DNA from: Betaproteobacteria bacterium
GTDB taxonomy: Bacteria; Pseudomonadota; Gammaproteobacteria; Burkholderiales; Burkholderiaceae_C
Length of the DNA: 64,000 nucleotides
NCBI GenBank assembly: GCA_013289985.1
Contig: JABCYW010000015.1
Span: 1 to 64,000 of the forward strand
Direction of reading: 5' to 3'
In this document: piece after piece, positions 62,246-64,000 of the stretch
Numbering within the stretch: position 1 is the stretch's first letter
Layout of the letters: each line of letters begins with the position of its first letter
Notes under the pieces: model-generated
Told to the model about the DNA's origin: nothing
Database searches by the model: none
What the model saw: the letters and a program-made list of their open reading frames with translations, nothing else
Made by a program: the position numbers and the translations under genes

Positions 62246-62362
62246 GAAATCGCACGATCGTGCTATTCGTGTCTCTTTCTAGGATCCGGACCCTAAAAAA
62301 AGTGGTCGGCGGCATTGGCGCCGGGCCCGGTCCTATGCAAAATAGCACGACCGTTCGATTTC
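62246..62362 (+). promoter_or_regulatory. tetR promoter with two inverted operators
   Basis: The 344-base gap before the TetR gene holds two 22-base elements in opposite orientation, 62246-62267 and 62341-62362, identical at 20 of 22 positions. The first contains the perfect 12-base palindrome GCACGATCGTGC and the second a near copy. Between them TTGGCG (62315-62320) and CAAAAT (62338-62343), 17 bases apart, could be the promoter; the second element overlaps its -10 box. Binding by the TetR product downstream is likely. Confidence 0.65.
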
Positions 62363-62438
62363 TTCGTCCAGCCGCCACCCTGGCTGCCGAAGATCCCGAC
62401 AGGCACTCAACGCACTCCGGTTCGCCCCGGCAGACCCC

Positions 62439-63128
62439 GTGAACGACGCCACTGCCCTTCGCCGCCCGCCTCGTCCCCTTCAAAAGGGTTTGCAGACGCG
62501 CGCCACGATCATCGAGGCGGCGCTGGGCCTCGCGGCCAACAAGGGCCTCGAGGGCCTGTCCATCGGCCTGCTCGCCGAGGTCACGGGCATGAGCAAGTCG
62601 GGCGTCTTCGCGCACTTCGGTTCGCGCGAGGAACTGCAGATCTCGGTCATTCGAGACTATCACGTCAAGTTCGAGGAAGAGGTCTTCCTTCCCGCCATCC
62701 GCGAGCCGCGCGGCCTGCCGCGCCTGCGCGCCATGTTCGAGCGCTGGGTGCGCCGCGTCTCCTTCGAGATCGACTCGGGCTGCATCTACATCAGCGGCGC
62801 CGTGGAGTTCGACGACCGCCCCGGCCCCGTGCGCGACGCGCTGGCCACCATGGTCCAGACCTGGCAGGACGCTCTGACGCGTTCCATCCAGCTGGCGATC
62901 GACGTGGGCCACCTCACCGGCGAGACCTCGCCCGAGCAGCTCATGTTCGAGATCCACGGCCTGATCCTCGCGCTGCACCACGACGCGCGCTTCCTGCGCA
63001 ACCCCGGCAGCGTCGAACGCGCCCGCCTGGGCTTCGAGCGCCTGCTGGCCCATTCGCTTGCCGCATCCGGCCCCGCGCCGGAGGCCGCACCGGCCAGATC
63101 GAAAGAGGCGCGCACGCCGCGCCGCTGA
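62439..63128 (+). CDS. TetR-family regulator
   Basis: A 229-residue repressor starting at GTG. The HTH is ATIIEAALGLAANKGLEGLSIGLLAEVTGMSKSGVFAHF (residues about 22-60), followed by a ligand domain of the TetR_C type with a GCIYISGAVEFDDRPG signature shared by regulators next to acyl-CoA dehydrogenase genes. It lies 49 bases before such a gene and behind two operator-like repeats, so it probably represses beta-oxidation genes until an acyl-CoA binds. The C-terminal tail is Ala/Pro-rich. Confidence 0.88.
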   Translation: MNDATALRRPPRPLQKGLQTRATIIEAALGLAANKGLEGLSIGLLAEVTGMSKSGVFAHFGSREELQISVIRDYHVKFEEEVFLPAIREPRGLPRLRAMFERWVRRVSFEIDSGCIYISGAVEFDDRPGPVRDALATMVQTWQDALTRSIQLAIDVGHLTGETSPEQLMFEIHGLILALHHDARFLRNPGSVERARLGFERLLAHSLAASGPAPEAAPARSKEARTPRR

Positions 63129-63177
63129 TCGTCCTTTCCCCTCCGCTTTCTTTCCGACACGTTCCAGGAGCTTTTCC

Positions 63178-64000
63178 ATGCCCCAATACAACCCGCCGCT
63201 TCGCGACATGCAGTTCGTCCTGCATGAAGTCCTGAACGTGGTCGACGAGCTGAAGGCGATGCCGCGGCATGCCGACGTCGACGTCGACACGTTCAACGCG
63301 GTGCTGGAAGAAGGCGGCAAGTTCGCCTCCGAGGTGATCTTCCCGATCAACCTCAGCGGCGATGCCGAAGGCTGCACGCTGGACAAGACGACGCACGAAG
63401 TGACCCCGCCCAAGGGCTTCAAGGAGGCCTACAGGACCTACGTCGAAGGCGGCTGGCCTTCGCTGTCGGCCGACCCGGAATACGGCGGCCAGGGCCTGCC
63501 GGTCACGCTGAACCAGTGCTTCTACGAAATGCTCAACAGCGGCAACCAGGCGTGGACGATGTACCCCGGCCTGTCGCACGGCGCGTACGAGGCGCTGCAC
63601 GCGCACGGCACGCCCGAGCAGAAGAAGATGTTCCTGCCCAAGCTGACCTCGGGCGAGTGGACGGGCACGATGTGCCTGACCGAGCCGCACTGCGGCACCG
63701 ACCTGGGCCTGCTGCGCACGAAGGCCGAACCGCAGGCCGACGGCACCTACAGGATCACCGGCGCCAAGATCTTCATCTCGGCCGGCGAGCACGACATGGT
63801 GTCCAACATCCTGCACCTGGTGCTGGCCCGCCTGCCGGACGCGCCCGCGGGCTCGAAGGGCATCTCGCTGTTCGTCGTGCCGAAGTTCAAGGTCCACGCC
63901 GACGGCTCGCTCGGCGAGCGCAACCAGATCTTCTGCGCCGGCATCGAGCACAAGATGGGCATCCACGCCAACTCCACCTGTCAGATGGTGCTCGAAGGCG
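63178..64000 (+). CDS. Acyl-CoA dehydrogenase, 5' part
   Basis: The gene runs off the window after 274 codons. It matches the long (about 600-residue) acyl-CoA dehydrogenases of Burkholderiales: MPQYNPPLRDMQFVLHEVL at the start, the LSADPEYGGQGLP loop, MCLTEPHCGTDLGLLRTKA (FAD and substrate contacts) and TGAKIFISAGEHDM. It catalyses the first step of fatty acid beta-oxidation with FAD. CAGGAG lies 8 bases before the ATG. Co-regulation with the TetR gene is likely. Confidence 0.94.
   Translation, partial: MPQYNPPLRDMQFVLHEVLNVVDELKAMPRHADVDVDTFNAVLEEGGKFASEVIFPINLSGDAEGCTLDKTTHEVTPPKGFKEAYRTYVEGGWPSLSADPEYGGQGLPVTLNQCFYEMLNSGNQAWTMYPGLSHGAYEALHAHGTPEQKKMFLPKLTSGEWTGTMCLTEPHCGTDLGLLRTKAEPQADGTYRITGAKIFISAGEHDMVSNILHLVLARLPDAPAGSKGISLFVVPKFKVHADGSLGERNQIFCAGIEHKMGIHANSTCQMVLEG

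Noticed and set aside
1-64000. Horizontal transfer or mobile element boundaries
   Set aside because: Base composition is even, no integrase, transposase, tRNA end repeat or target-site duplication was found.

Overview
The window is 64 kb of uniformly GC-rich chromosomal DNA from a Gram-negative bacterium. It carries a TonB-dependent receptor, a Burkholderiales-type porin, many lipoprotein and Tat/Sec signal peptides, an intracellular PHB depolymerase and a complete ribose operon. Together these point to a betaproteobacterium of the order Burkholderiales, in the Roseateles/Mitsuaria/Pelomonas neighbourhood; this placement is inferred from gene content, not from a marker gene. I see no phage, insertion sequence, CRISPR array, rRNA or tRNA.

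Region 1 (1-17448) is a plant cell-wall saccharification locus, all on the + strand. After the 3' end of xylose isomerase come a TonB-dependent receptor, then GH35, GH74, GH95, an SGNH esterase with an ExoP-type carbohydrate-binding-like domain, GH1, a GPH-family sugar symporter, GH27, a polysaccharide deacetylase and an HSL-type esterase. Many of the genes overlap by the 4-base ATGA motif. The enzyme set fits fucosylated, galactosylated, acetylated xyloglucan: GH74 cuts the backbone, exported enzymes remove fucose, galactose and acetyl groups, the symporter imports short oligosaccharides, GH1 finishes them in the cytoplasm and XylA feeds xylose into metabolism. A separate secreted GH12 endoglucanase/xyloglucanase lies at 18722-19492 on the other strand.

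Region 2 (17441-26141) holds small regulatory and stress units: an ArsR/AHSA1 pair with a promoter-embedded operator, a quinone oxidoreductase, an esterase with an OhrR-type MarR regulator behind three palindromic operators, a GFA-type zinc protein, and a signalling group (Ser/Thr kinase, FHA protein, cNMP-fold protein, unknown protein).

Region 3 (26344-38744) has a MacAB-type tripartite efflux pump, a DUF2339/DUF3999 membrane pair, a cupin, a GST and a PHB depolymerase. The depolymerase is followed by a 190-base element that can fold as a four-way cloverleaf.

Region 4 (38745-46291) is the rbsBACRKD ribose operon with overlapping LacI-type operators at its promoter, then a divergent porin with a clear terminator.

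Region 5 (46320-64000) is mixed housekeeping and accessory DNA: a MinD/ParA-like ATPase, a transglutaminase-like protein lacking the usual His, a GlcG protein, an LpxH-like phosphoesterase facing a GT4 glycosyltransferase, a UBP zinc finger, a DeoR regulator divergent from an MFS permease, an AsmA-like protein, an NRAMP-related transporter with altered metal motifs, a diguanylate cyclase, and a nitronate monooxygenase. It ends with an alpha/beta-hydrolase-GAF / small ORF / cytidine deaminase operon, a glycine-zipper lipoprotein, an HNH endonuclease, and a TetR regulator in front of an acyl-CoA dehydrogenase that runs off the end.
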